From Mycobacterium angelicum (GTDB lineage: Bacteria; Actinomycetota; Actinomycetes; Mycobacteriales; Mycobacteriaceae): a stretch of DNA of 41,788 nt. The stretch covers positions 1 to 41,788 of the forward strand of contig NZ_MVHE01000048.1 of NCBI RefSeq assembly GCF_002086155.1, in the 5' to 3' direction. A program made the position numbers and the translations under genes. The notes beneath the pieces are model-generated. The model made no database searches. It was not told where the DNA came from and worked only from the letters and a program-made list of their open reading frames with translations. Of the stretch, positions 14,899 to 23,188 are shown in pieces (position 1 is the stretch's first letter; the number at the start of each line of letters is the position of its first letter).

Positions 14899-15876
14899 AT
14901 GACACGCTTTCTGGCTCGCCGGTTGCTCAACTACCTCATCCTGTTGGCGCTGGCCTCCTTCTTGACGTATTGCCTGACGTCGCTCGCGTTCTCGCCGCTG
15001 GAAAGCCTGATGCAGCGCAGCCCCCGCCCGCCGCAAGCAGTCATCGACGCCAAGGCCCACGATCTGGGCTTGGACAAGCCGATCCCGCTTCGCTACGCCA
15101 ACTGGGTTTCCCATGCCGTGCACGGCGACTTCGGAAAGACCATCACCGGCCAGCCCGTCGGCACTGAACTGGGGCGGCGAATCGGAGTCAGCCTGCGGCT
15201 ACTGGTGGTCGGCTCGGTGGTCGGCACGGTGCTGGGCGTGGTGCTCGGGGCGTGGGGCGCCATCCGCCAGTATCGGCTCAGCGACCGGGTCGTCACCATG
15301 TTGGCCTTGCTGGTGTTGAGCACGCCGACGTTCGTGATCGCCAACCTGCTGATCCTGGCCGCGCTACGGGTCAACTGGGGACTGGGCGTTCAGCTCTTCG
15401 ACTACACCGGGGAGACCTCGCCGGGCGTGACCGGCGGGTTCTGGGACCACTGGGGCGACCGGCTGCAGCACCTGGTGCTGCCCTCACTCACGCTGGCACT
15501 CGGCGCTGCCGCCGGATTCAGCCGCTATCAGCGCAACGCCATGCTCGACGTCCTCGGCCAGGATTTCATTCGCACCGCACGCGCCAAGGGACTCACCCGG
15601 CGGCGCGCCCTGGTCAAGCACGGACTGCGCACGGCGCTGATACCGATGGCCACGCTGTTCGCCTACGGGGTGGCCGGACTGGTCACCGGCGCGGTGTTCG
15701 TCGAGAAGATCTTCGGTTGGCATGGCATGGGCGAGTGGGCGATTCGCGGCATCTCGACGCAGGACACCAACATCGTTGCCGCGATCACGGTATTCTCCGG
15801 CGCGGTGGTCTTGCTCGCCGGCCTGCTGTCCGACGTCTTCTATGCCGCGCTTGACCCCAGGGTGCGGGTGTCATGA
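14899..15876 (+). CDS. oppB: Oligopeptide ABC transporter permease OppB
   Basis: 325 residues, as for Rv1283c. The N-terminus MTRFLARRLLNYLILLALASFLTYCL is the first membrane helix of the OppB/DppB family, and the EAA-type loop that contacts the ATPase reads DFIRTARAKGLTRRRALVKHGLRTALIP near residues 225-252. Six membrane spans are visible. With OppC it forms the channel for peptide import; in M. tuberculosis the equivalent system has been reported to move glutathione and other peptides. The ATG at 14899 is the only sensible start; ribosome-binding site weak. Its stop overlaps oppC by ATGA. Confidence 0.95.
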   Translation: MTRFLARRLLNYLILLALASFLTYCLTSLAFSPLESLMQRSPRPPQAVIDAKAHDLGLDKPIPLRYANWVSHAVHGDFGKTITGQPVGTELGRRIGVSLRLLVVGSVVGTVLGVVLGAWGAIRQYRLSDRVVTMLALLVLSTPTFVIANLLILAALRVNWGLGVQLFDYTGETSPGVTGGFWDHWGDRLQHLVLPSLTLALGAAAGFSRYQRNAMLDVLGQDFIRTARAKGLTRRRALVKHGLRTALIPMATLFAYGVAGLVTGAVFVEKIFGWHGMGEWAIRGISTQDTNIVAAITVFSGAVVLLAGLLSDVFYAALDPRVRVS

Positions 15877-16772
15877 GCGCCGTAACCTCAACGGACACCG
15901 TCGAATTCAAGTCCCGGCGCACCCTGGTGCTGCGGCGGTTCCTGCGCAACCGGACGGCGGTGGCATCGCTCGGGCTGCTGGTGCTGCTGTTCGTCGGCTG
16001 CTACGCGTTGCCTTCGGTGCTCCCCTACTCCTATGAAGACCTCGATTTCGACGCGCTGCTGCAGCCGCCCAACACCCGGCACTGGTTCGGGACCAACGCG
16101 CTGGGCCAGGACCTGTTGGCCCAGATCCTGCGGGGCATGCAGAAGTCGATGCTGATCGGTGTGTGCGTTGCGGTGATATCGACCGGAATAGCCGCCACCG
16201 TCGGGGCGGTCTCCGGCTATTTCGGCGGCTGGCGGGATCGTGCCCTGATGTGGGTGGTGGACCTGCTGCTGGTGGTGCCCAGCTTCATCCTGATCGCGAT
16301 CGTGACGCCGCGCACCAAGAGCTCGGCCAACATCATGTTCCTGGTGCTGCTGCTGGCCGGGTTCGGCTGGATGGTCAGCTCCCGCATGGTGCGGGGCATG
16401 ACGATGAGCCTGCGTGACCGCGAATTCATCCGGGCCGCAAGGTATATGGGTGTATCCAGCCGCCGGATCATCGTCGGCCACGTGGTGCCCAATGTGGCGT
16501 CCATCCTGATCATCGACGCCGCCCTCAATGTCGCCTTCGCCATCCTGGCCGAAACCGGCTTGAGCTTCCTGGGTTTCGGCATCCAGCCGCCGGACGTCTC
16601 ACTGGGCACCCTGATCGCCGACGGCACCGCGTCCGCGACCACGTTCCCCTGGGTGTTCCTGTTCCCCGCCGGCGTTCTGGTGCTGATTCTGGTGTGCGCC
16701 AACGTAACCGGTGACGGCCTGCGCGACGCGCTGGATCCGGGCAGCAGAACCCTGCGACGCGGTGGCCGATGA
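15873..16772 (+). CDS. oppC: Oligopeptide ABC transporter permease OppC
   Basis: 299 residues. After a short cytoplasmic lead, LVLRRFLRNRTAVASLGLLVLLFVGCYAL is the first span, followed by HWFGTNALGQDLLAQILRGMQKSM, a landmark of the OppC/DppC family. The EAA loop is DREFIRAARYMGVSSRRIIVGHVVPN near residues 184-209 and the late segment AETGLSFLGFGIQPPDVSLGTL is also diagnostic. Six spans expected. It pairs with OppB in the membrane and contacts the OppD ATPase. Start ATG overlaps the oppB stop by four bases and its own stop overlaps oppD by four, so translation is coupled. Confidence 0.95.
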   Translation: MSAVTSTDTVEFKSRRTLVLRRFLRNRTAVASLGLLVLLFVGCYALPSVLPYSYEDLDFDALLQPPNTRHWFGTNALGQDLLAQILRGMQKSMLIGVCVAVISTGIAATVGAVSGYFGGWRDRALMWVVDLLLVVPSFILIAIVTPRTKSSANIMFLVLLLAGFGWMVSSRMVRGMTMSLRDREFIRAARYMGVSSRRIIVGHVVPNVASILIIDAALNVAFAILAETGLSFLGFGIQPPDVSLGTLIADGTASATTFPWVFLFPAGVLVLILVCANVTGDGLRDALDPGSRTLRRGGR

Positions 16773-18607
16773 GCCCGCTGCTCGAGGTGAGCGACCTCGC
16801 CGTCGCCTTCCCCACCGACGGAGATCCGGTGACCGCGGTGCGCGGCATCAGCTATCGCGTCGACCCGGGCGAAGTGGTGGCCATGGTCGGCGAGTCGGGA
16901 TCGGGCAAGTCCGCCGCGGCGATGGCCGTGGTCGGGCTGCTGCCGGAGTACGCGCAGGTGCGCGGCTCCGTGCGGCTGGCCGGCACCGAGCTGCTGGGGC
17001 TGGCCGATAACGAGATGTCACGCTATCGCGGCCGGATGATCGGCACGGTGTTCCAGGATCCGATGTCGGCGCTGACCCCGGTCTACACCGTCGGAGACCA
17101 GATCGCCGAGGCGATCCGGGTGCATCAGCCCGCGGTCGGCAGGAAAGCGGCGCGCGCTCGCGCGGTGGAATTGCTTGAGCTGGTGGGGATCTCACAACCG
17201 GAACGGCGTGCCCGCGCCTTTCCGCACGAGCTGTCCGGAGGCGAACGGCAACGGGTGGTGATCGCGATCGCGATAGCCAATGATCCCGACCTGTTGATCT
17301 GTGACGAACCCACCACCGCACTCGACGTCACCGTGCAGGCGCAGATCCTGGAAGTGCTCAAGAAGGCGCGCGACGTAACCGGCGCCGGTGTGCTGATCAT
17401 CACCCACGACCTGGGAGTGGTCGCCGAATTCGCCGATCGGGCGCTGGTGATGTACGCCGGCCGCGTCATCGAATCCGCCGGAGTGGACGACCTTTACCGG
17501 GACCGCAGGATGCCCTACACCGTCGGACTGTTGGGTTCGGTTCCCCGGTTGACCGCCGCGCAGGGCACCCGCCTGGTGCCCATCCCCGGCGCACCGCCGT
17601 CGCTGGCCGGGCTGGATCCCGGATGCCCATTCGCGCCCCGCTGCCCGCTGGCGATCGACGAATGCCGTGCTGCCGAGCCACCTTTGATCGAGGTGGCCGC
17701 CGACCACCGGGCGGCGTGCATACGCACCGACCAGGTCACCGGCCGCAGCGCGGCCGACATCTACGGCGTCAGCACCGAACGGCTCGCCGCCGAGCCGGAC
17801 GACTCGTCCGTGGTGGTGAGAGTGCAAGACCTGGTCAAGACCTACCCGCTGACCAAGGGGGTGCTGCTGCGCCGGTCGGTCGGCGAGCTGCGCGCCGTCG
17901 ACGGCGTCAGCTTCGAGCTGCAGCGCGGCCGCACCCTGGGCATCGTCGGCGAATCCGGTTCGGGCAAGTCGACCACCTTGCATCAGATCCTGGAACTCGT
18001 TGCCCCACAGTCAGGTTCGATCGAAGTGCTCGGAAACGACGTCGCCGCCCTGGATGTCGGCAGCCGGCGGGCGCTGCGACGAGACATTCAGGTCGTCTTC
18101 CAGGACCCGGTGGCCTCGCTGGACCCGCGGCTACCCGTTTTCGATCTAATCGCAGAACCATTGCAGGCCAACGGTTTCAGCAAGGACGACATCCATGCCA
18201 GGGTCGACGAGTTGCTGGGCATCGTGGGCCTGCGCCGTGCCGACGCCAGCCGCTATCCCGCCGAGTTCTCCGGCGGGCAGAAGCAGCGCATCGGTATCGC
18301 ACGAGCGTTGGCGTTGCAGCCCAAGATACTTGCCCTCGACGAACCGGTGTCCGCGCTCGACGTGTCCATCCAGGCCGGCATCATCAACCTGCTACTCGAC
18401 CTACAAGAACGGTTCATGTTGTCGTATCTGTTCGTCTCCCATGATCTTTCGGTGGTGAAGCACCTTGCGCACCAGGTGGTGGTGATGTTTCGCGGAACCG
18501 TCGTCGAGCACGGCGACAGCCAGGGGGTCTTCGGCAATCCACAGCACGAGTACACGCGCCGGCTGCTGGGCGCGGTACCCCAACCCGATCCGGGCAGAAA
18601 TGTCTAG
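16769..18607 (+). CDS. oppD: Oligopeptide ABC transporter ATPase OppD with two fused nucleotide-binding domains
   Basis: 612 residues, a fusion of the two ATPases that many bacteria encode as separate OppD and OppF. First domain: Walker A GESGSGKSA near 41-49, signature LSGGERQR near 155, Walker B LLICDEPTTALD. Second domain: Walker A GESGSGKST near 394-402, signature FSGGQKQR near 500, Walker B LALDEPVSALD. Between them is the Opp/Dpp C-terminal segment CPFAPRCPLAIDEC, a cysteine pattern that in some family members holds an iron-sulfur cluster. ATP hydrolysis powers peptide import through OppBC. Start overlaps oppC (ATGA) and the stop overlaps oppA by 8 bases (ATGTCTAG). Confidence 0.95.
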   Translation: MSPLLEVSDLAVAFPTDGDPVTAVRGISYRVDPGEVVAMVGESGSGKSAAAMAVVGLLPEYAQVRGSVRLAGTELLGLADNEMSRYRGRMIGTVFQDPMSALTPVYTVGDQIAEAIRVHQPAVGRKAARARAVELLELVGISQPERRARAFPHELSGGERQRVVIAIAIANDPDLLICDEPTTALDVTVQAQILEVLKKARDVTGAGVLIITHDLGVVAEFADRALVMYAGRVIESAGVDDLYRDRRMPYTVGLLGSVPRLTAAQGTRLVPIPGAPPSLAGLDPGCPFAPRCPLAIDECRAAEPPLIEVAADHRAACIRTDQVTGRSAADIYGVSTERLAAEPDDSSVVVRVQDLVKTYPLTKGVLLRRSVGELRAVDGVSFELQRGRTLGIVGESGSGKSTTLHQILELVAPQSGSIEVLGNDVAALDVGSRRALRRDIQVVFQDPVASLDPRLPVFDLIAEPLQANGFSKDDIHARVDELLGIVGLRRADASRYPAEFSGGQKQRIGIARALALQPKILALDEPVSALDVSIQAGIINLLLDLQERFMLSYLFVSHDLSVVKHLAHQVVVMFRGTVVEHGDSQGVFGNPQHEYTRRLLGAVPQPDPGRNV

Positions 18608-20270
18608 CCGGGCGAGGCTTTTCATCGCGATGCTGCTCGGCGCCCTGGTGTTGTCGGGATGCTCGGCGGTACAGGTGACGCCCCCCGCCGCCGGACACAC
18701 CAGCCTGGGCACCAGCAGCGACATCAATCCGCAGAATCCGGCCACCCTGCGCGACGGTGGCAATCTGCGGCTGGCAATGAGCAACTTCCCGGCCAACTTC
18801 AACGTCTTGAACATCGACGGGAACGAGGCCGAAGTCGCCGGGATGATGAAGGCCACCTTGCCGCGGGCCTTCCGCATCGGCCCGGACGGCTCTACGACGG
18901 TGGACACCGACTTCTTCACCAGCGTGGAACTCACCGGCACCAACCCCCAGGTGATTACCTACACCATCAACCCCAAGGCATTCTGGTCCGACGACACCCC
19001 GATCACCTGGCACGACATCGCCAACCAGATCCATGCCACCAGCGGCGTGGACAAGGCATTCGAGTTCGCCTCTCCCAACGGCGCCGACCGCGTCGCCTCG
19101 GTGACCCGCGGCGTCGATGACCGGCAGGCCATCGTCACTTTCGCCAAGCCTTACGCCGAGTGGCGGGGCATGTTCGCCGGCAACGGCATGCTGCTGCCCA
19201 GCGCCGTCACCGCCACACCCGAAGCATTCAACAAGGGCGCGATCGACGCCCCCGGCCCGTCCGCCGGACCGTTCATCGTGTCCACCCTCGATCGGGCCAC
19301 GCAGCGAATCACCTTGACCCGCAACCCGAAATGGTGGGGCAAGCAGCCACGGCTGGACACCATCACCTATCTGGTCCTCGACGATGCGGCACGGTTGCCG
19401 GCGTTGCAGAACAATACGATCGACGCGACCGGGATCGGCTCCCTGGACCAGCTCGCCATTGCCGAGCGCACCAAAGGCATCTCCATCCGCCGCGCGCCCG
19501 CGCCCAGCTGGAGCCATTTCACCTTCAACGGCGCTGCCGGGTCGATCCTTGCTGACACCGCCCTGCGGCTGGCGGTATGCAAGGGCATCGACCGACGAAC
19601 GATCGCGAAGGTCGCCCTGTACGGGCTGGCCAGTGATCCAAAGCCGTTGAGTAACCACATCTTCGTCGCCGGCCAGGAGGGCTATCAGGACAACGGCAAC
19701 GTCCTGCCCTACGACCCCGAGCAAGCCGAACGCGATCTCGATGCCCTGGGCTGGAAGCTCAACGGCAGATTCCGGGAGAAGGATGGCCACCAACTGGTCG
19801 TGCGGCTGTTGTTCTACGACTCGCAGGGCAGCAAGCAGTTCGCGCAGATCGCTCAGCACAGCCTCGCCGATGTGGGCGTCAAGCTCGAGCTTCAATCGCG
19901 CTCCGGCAGCGGCTTTTTCAGCAACTACGTCAACGTCGGAGCGTTCGACATCGCATTGTTCGGCTGGTCTGGCGACGCGTTCCCGCTGTCCGGGCTCACC
20001 CAGATTTACGCGTCCGACGGGGAGAGCAACTTCGGCAAGATCGGCAGCCCGGAAATCGACGCGGCCATCGAGCGAACGCTCGCGGAGCTTGATCCGGGCA
20101 AGGCCCGGGCGTTGGCCAATGACGTCGACAAACTCATTTGGGCGGAGGGATTCAGCCTGCCGCTGACTCAGTCGCCCGGCGACGTGGCGGTGCGCAGCAC
20201 GCTGGCCAACTTCGGTGCGACGGGCCTGGCCGATTTGGAGTACACCGACATCGGGTTCATGCGTACTTGA
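18600..20270 (+). CDS. oppA: Oligopeptide-binding lipoprotein OppA
   Basis: 556 residues. Signal peptide MSSRARLFIAMLLGALVLSGC with lipobox LSGC; Cys21 would be lipid-modified and anchor the protein outside the membrane. The rest is a family 5 solute-binding protein: ITYTINPKAFWSDDTPITWHDI near 117-138 and GAIDAPGPSAGPFIVS near 213-228 are class landmarks. It captures peptides for OppBCD and corresponds to Rv1280c. It begins inside the last codons of oppD, the fourth gene of one overlapped operon. Its 3' end overlaps the convergent hydrolase gene by 14 bases, so no terminator fits between them. Confidence 0.94.
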   Translation: MSSRARLFIAMLLGALVLSGCSAVQVTPPAAGHTSLGTSSDINPQNPATLRDGGNLRLAMSNFPANFNVLNIDGNEAEVAGMMKATLPRAFRIGPDGSTTVDTDFFTSVELTGTNPQVITYTINPKAFWSDDTPITWHDIANQIHATSGVDKAFEFASPNGADRVASVTRGVDDRQAIVTFAKPYAEWRGMFAGNGMLLPSAVTATPEAFNKGAIDAPGPSAGPFIVSTLDRATQRITLTRNPKWWGKQPRLDTITYLVLDDAARLPALQNNTIDATGIGSLDQLAIAERTKGISIRRAPAPSWSHFTFNGAAGSILADTALRLAVCKGIDRRTIAKVALYGLASDPKPLSNHIFVAGQEGYQDNGNVLPYDPEQAERDLDALGWKLNGRFREKDGHQLVVRLLFYDSQGSKQFAQIAQHSLADVGVKLELQSRSGSGFFSNYVNVGAFDIALFGWSGDAFPLSGLTQIYASDGESNFGKIGSPEIDAAIERTLAELDPGKARALANDVDKLIWAEGFSLPLTQSPGDVAVRSTLANFGATGLADLEYTDIGFMRT

Positions 20271-21570
20271 CGGGGTGCGGTAGCGGCCGTCCTCGGCGGC
20301 CGGCCGACAACGCCGACAGCGCCGACTCGAGCGTGGCCGCCAGCTGAATTGCCTTCCACAGCAGGCGCAGATAAAGACGCGGCGGCAGCGCGTCCAGTTG
20401 CCGCGCCCGCTCGACAAGCCCGTCGATGTCGCCACGACATACCGCCGCGGCGATGGCCAATGCGGCCGGTTCCCGGAAGTCCACCGCGCTGTGCGACATG
20501 GTCGGCAAGCGCAGCAGGGTCGCGCCCGGCACCAGTGCCGCCACCCGCTCGGACACCGCGGACGGCGTGACGAGGTCACGGCCACCGGCTACCACCACCG
20601 TGGGCCAGTGAAATTTCGGCATCTCGACGGATAGGTCGAATGGTTCTGCGACGAAATGATCTGTCACTTTTAGTGTTTCGCGGAAGGCCAGAGCGGGGTC
20701 GATCGGGAGTCCGTCGGGTTCGGCGGCGTAGTCGAGTTCGCGGAATGCGATGCGGCCTACCAGGTCGAGTTCGAGGCGGTACGGAACTTTGCGCGAGACT
20801 ATCGCGCCGACCCGGGATAGCGCTGTCCACAACAGCATTCGGCCTTGGAGCAACAGATCGAGTTGGCGTTCGAGTAAATCGGGCCCGCCGTGGCCGTAGA
20901 CCGTCGCCGCGATCTGGCCCGCGGAGGCTGTCATGATCCCGGCATCGACCAGTCGGCGCATCTTAGGTGCCAAAGCGGCCGTTTCCGCGGTGTCGCCCTC
21001 CAACAGCCGGCCGCGAATGGCGTCACGAACAATCGCGATGTCCTGGTGGGACAGCACCGGTGAGTCCAGGATCATCGCGGCCACCAGTCGGGGATGCCGG
21101 ACGCCCAGCCCGGCAGCGACATAGGTGCCATACGACGTGCCGTAGATGACGGCCGACTCCACGTGCGCGTCGTCGAGCACCGCCGCGACGTCGTCGATCA
21201 CCTGATCGACGGTGATCGCTTCCGGCGGTAGATCCACGCCGCAGTCGTCGTGGCGCGACATGCCCACCCCGCGGTGCTCGATCATGATGACGTCAAGGCC
21301 GGCTGCGGCCGCGCGGCGCCGCAACCCCCGGTAAGGGAGTACCGAGGCCATGCCCGGTCCGCCCGGGATGAGCACCAGCGGTTGTCTGGACTTGCGGCCG
21401 GCGCGCACGTAGTACAGGTCGAACTCTTCGTCGTCGCCCGGTGACACCGGCCGGCGCACCGTTCCCACCCCGGGCAGCTTCGCCAGCCTCGCGTGCACCC
21501 GGCGCCGCTTCGCGTTCATGGTCATTGCCGTCGGACCGCCATTGCCCCATTCTGCCGGTGACTGGCTCAA
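20257..21570 (-). CDS. Alpha/beta hydrolase, peptidase S33 (proline iminopeptidase)-like
   Basis: 437 residues from TTG 21570. The oxyanion motif GGPG is at residues 70-73, EHRGVGMSRHDDC follows, the nucleophile Ser146 lies in GTSYGTY, Asp332 in GGRDLVTP and His360 in MSHSAVDF. This is the S33 family, whose members cut N-terminal residues from peptides or hydrolyse esters; no substrate is evident. The TTG overlaps the stop of the upstream oxidoreductase gene as TTGA, suggesting coupling; an ATG at 21525 is an alternative, and neither has a clear ribosome-binding site. In the gene order I recall for H37Rv nothing lies between oppA and the GMC gene, so this is an insertion here or a loss there. 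Confidence 0.85.
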   Translation of the reverse strand: MSQSPAEWGNGGPTAMTMNAKRRRVHARLAKLPGVGTVRRPVSPGDDEEFDLYYVRAGRKSRQPLVLIPGGPGMASVLPYRGLRRRAAAAGLDVIMIEHRGVGMSRHDDCGVDLPPEAITVDQVIDDVAAVLDDAHVESAVIYGTSYGTYVAAGLGVRHPRLVAAMILDSPVLSHQDIAIVRDAIRGRLLEGDTAETAALAPKMRRLVDAGIMTASAGQIAATVYGHGGPDLLERQLDLLLQGRMLLWTALSRVGAIVSRKVPYRLELDLVGRIAFRELDYAAEPDGLPIDPALAFRETLKVTDHFVAEPFDLSVEMPKFHWPTVVVAGGRDLVTPSAVSERVAALVPGATLLRLPTMSHSAVDFREPAALAIAAAVCRGDIDGLVERARQLDALPPRLYLRLLWKAIQLAATLESALSALSAGRRGRPLPHPVKYA

Positions 21571-23156
21571 CCGCGGATCAGATCAGCCGCCTTCTCCCCG
21601 ATCAGCACCGAGGGCGCGTGCGTGTGCCCGCGGATCGTGCTGGGCATCACCGATGCGTCGGCGATCCGCAGGCCGTCGACTCCGCGCACCCGCAGCTGCG
21701 GATCCACCACGCTGGCCTCGTCGTTGCCCATCCGGCAGGTACCGAGCGGGTGATAGAGGGTGTGCGAGCAGTTTGTGAGCGCCAGCTCGAGGGTCTCCTC
21801 GTTCAATTCAGTGCGGTTGCGGGGCCGCGCGATGGGCCCCAGGAAGGGCTTGAGCGCGGGAGCTTCGGCGATCTGGGCGCATATCCGCAGGCCCGCCATC
21901 ATCGCAGCGCGATCCACGCCACCGGGATCGGACAGATAACGCGGTTCGATGATCGGCTTGGCCGCCGGGTCGGCCGAGCGCAGCGTGATCTGGCCGCGGC
22001 TTTCCGGCGCCACCAGAATCGGCCCGAACACCACCCCGTGTCCCGGCGACTGCACCAGCAGGCCCTCGTCGTAGAACGGCGCCGGGGCGAAGATCAGCTC
22101 GATATCGGGCAGCTCGAGGTCGGGCCGGCTGCGGAGAAAGCCGTAGGCCTCCCCGACATTGGAGGTGAGCATGCCGCGGCGCCTGGTCAGGTAGTTGATC
22201 AGCTGCTTGGGCGTTTGCGCGGCCGCCAAGCTGCCCTTCTCGACGGCGAAACCCAGCGGTGTGACGAGATGGTCGAGCAGGTTTCGGCCCACCTCGGGAG
22301 CGTGGTGGACGGTGTCGATGCCGTGCTCGGTGAGATGGTCGCGGTCGCCGATGCCGGAGAGCATCAGCAGCTGCGGGCTGTTGACGGCGCCGCCGCACAG
22401 GATGACCTCGCGGCGGGCGTAGGCGACGGTGGTCTGGCCCTTGCTCCGGTATTCCACGCCGACGGCGCGGGTCCCGTCGAACACGATTCGCGTCGCGGTG
22501 GCCTCGGTGAGCACGGTGAGGTTTTTGCGTTGCATCACCGGCTTCAGGTAGCCGTCGGCGGTACTGAACCGAGCGCCGCGACGCTGGGTAACGACGGTCT
22601 CGCAGAACCCTTCCGGGGCAACGGAATTCGGTTGCGCGGCGGGTAATCCGCATTCCCGGGTGGCTTGCAGCCAGGCGGCGGTCAGCCCGTTGGGGCTGCG
22701 CTGACGGGACAGGTGCAGGGGACCGCTGACGCCACTATCGTCGCCGCTGACGAAATGCCAGGCATCGGTGACATTCTCGATGCGCCGGAAGTAGCCGAGC
22801 GCTTCGGCGTACGACCAGTCCGGACCGGCCCGCGATGCCCATTCGTCGTAGTCCGCGCCGAATCCGCGGACCCACATCATCGCGTTCATCGACGAGGACC
22901 CGCCGAGCACTTTGCCTCGCGGCCAATAGATTTCGCGCCCACCGAGCTCCGGCTGCGGTTCGGTCAGGTAATCCCAGTCGACCTCGCTGCGGAACAGTTT
23001 GGAAAACGCCGCCGGAATGCCGATGAATCTGTTCTTATTGCGCGGGCCTGCCTCCAAAGCCAGCACCGAAACAGCCGGGTCGGCGCTAAGCCGATTGGCC
23101 ACCACCGCCCCGGCCGAGCCGGTACCGACTACCAGGTAGTCGCATTGAATGTCCAT
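21567..23156 (-). CDS. GMC family FAD-dependent oxidoreductase
   Basis: 529 residues. The FAD-binding Rossmann motif DYLVVGTGSAGAVVANRLS has glycines at 11, 13 and 16, with the ribose-binding acidic residue in LALEAGP. The GMC signatures WPRGKVLGGSSSMNAMMWVRG and GGAVNSPQLLMLSG are present, and the active-site His469 lies in LYHPLGTCRMG. Family members oxidise alcohols (choline, glucose, aliphatic alcohols); the substrate here is unknown. Corresponds to Rv1279. It starts 32 bases after the SbcC-like gene on the same strand; TACACT (23170-23175, leftward) could be its own -10 with a very short leader. No signal peptide; cytoplasmic. Confidence 0.92.
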   Translation of the reverse strand: MDIQCDYLVVGTGSAGAVVANRLSADPAVSVLALEAGPRNKNRFIGIPAAFSKLFRSEVDWDYLTEPQPELGGREIYWPRGKVLGGSSSMNAMMWVRGFGADYDEWASRAGPDWSYAEALGYFRRIENVTDAWHFVSGDDSGVSGPLHLSRQRSPNGLTAAWLQATRECGLPAAQPNSVAPEGFCETVVTQRRGARFSTADGYLKPVMQRKNLTVLTEATATRIVFDGTRAVGVEYRSKGQTTVAYARREVILCGGAVNSPQLLMLSGIGDRDHLTEHGIDTVHHAPEVGRNLLDHLVTPLGFAVEKGSLAAAQTPKQLINYLTRRRGMLTSNVGEAYGFLRSRPDLELPDIELIFAPAPFYDEGLLVQSPGHGVVFGPILVAPESRGQITLRSADPAAKPIIEPRYLSDPGGVDRAAMMAGLRICAQIAEAPALKPFLGPIARPRNRTELNEETLELALTNCSHTLYHPLGTCRMGNDEASVVDPQLRVRGVDGLRIADASVMPSTIRGHTHAPSVLIGEKAADLIRG

Positions 23157-23188
23157 GGTCTTGGTGGTGAGTGTATGACGCGGAGTTG

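Noticed and set aside
14724..14930. 69-residue N-terminal extension of the carbonic anhydrase
   Set aside because: It overlaps the oppB start on the other strand; the GTG at 14723 has a good ribosome-binding site and gives the known family length.
18414..20585. 723-codon leftward open frame opposite oppD and oppA
   Set aside because: It has no family landmarks, and the opposite strand carries Walker motifs, a lipobox and overlap-coupled starts.
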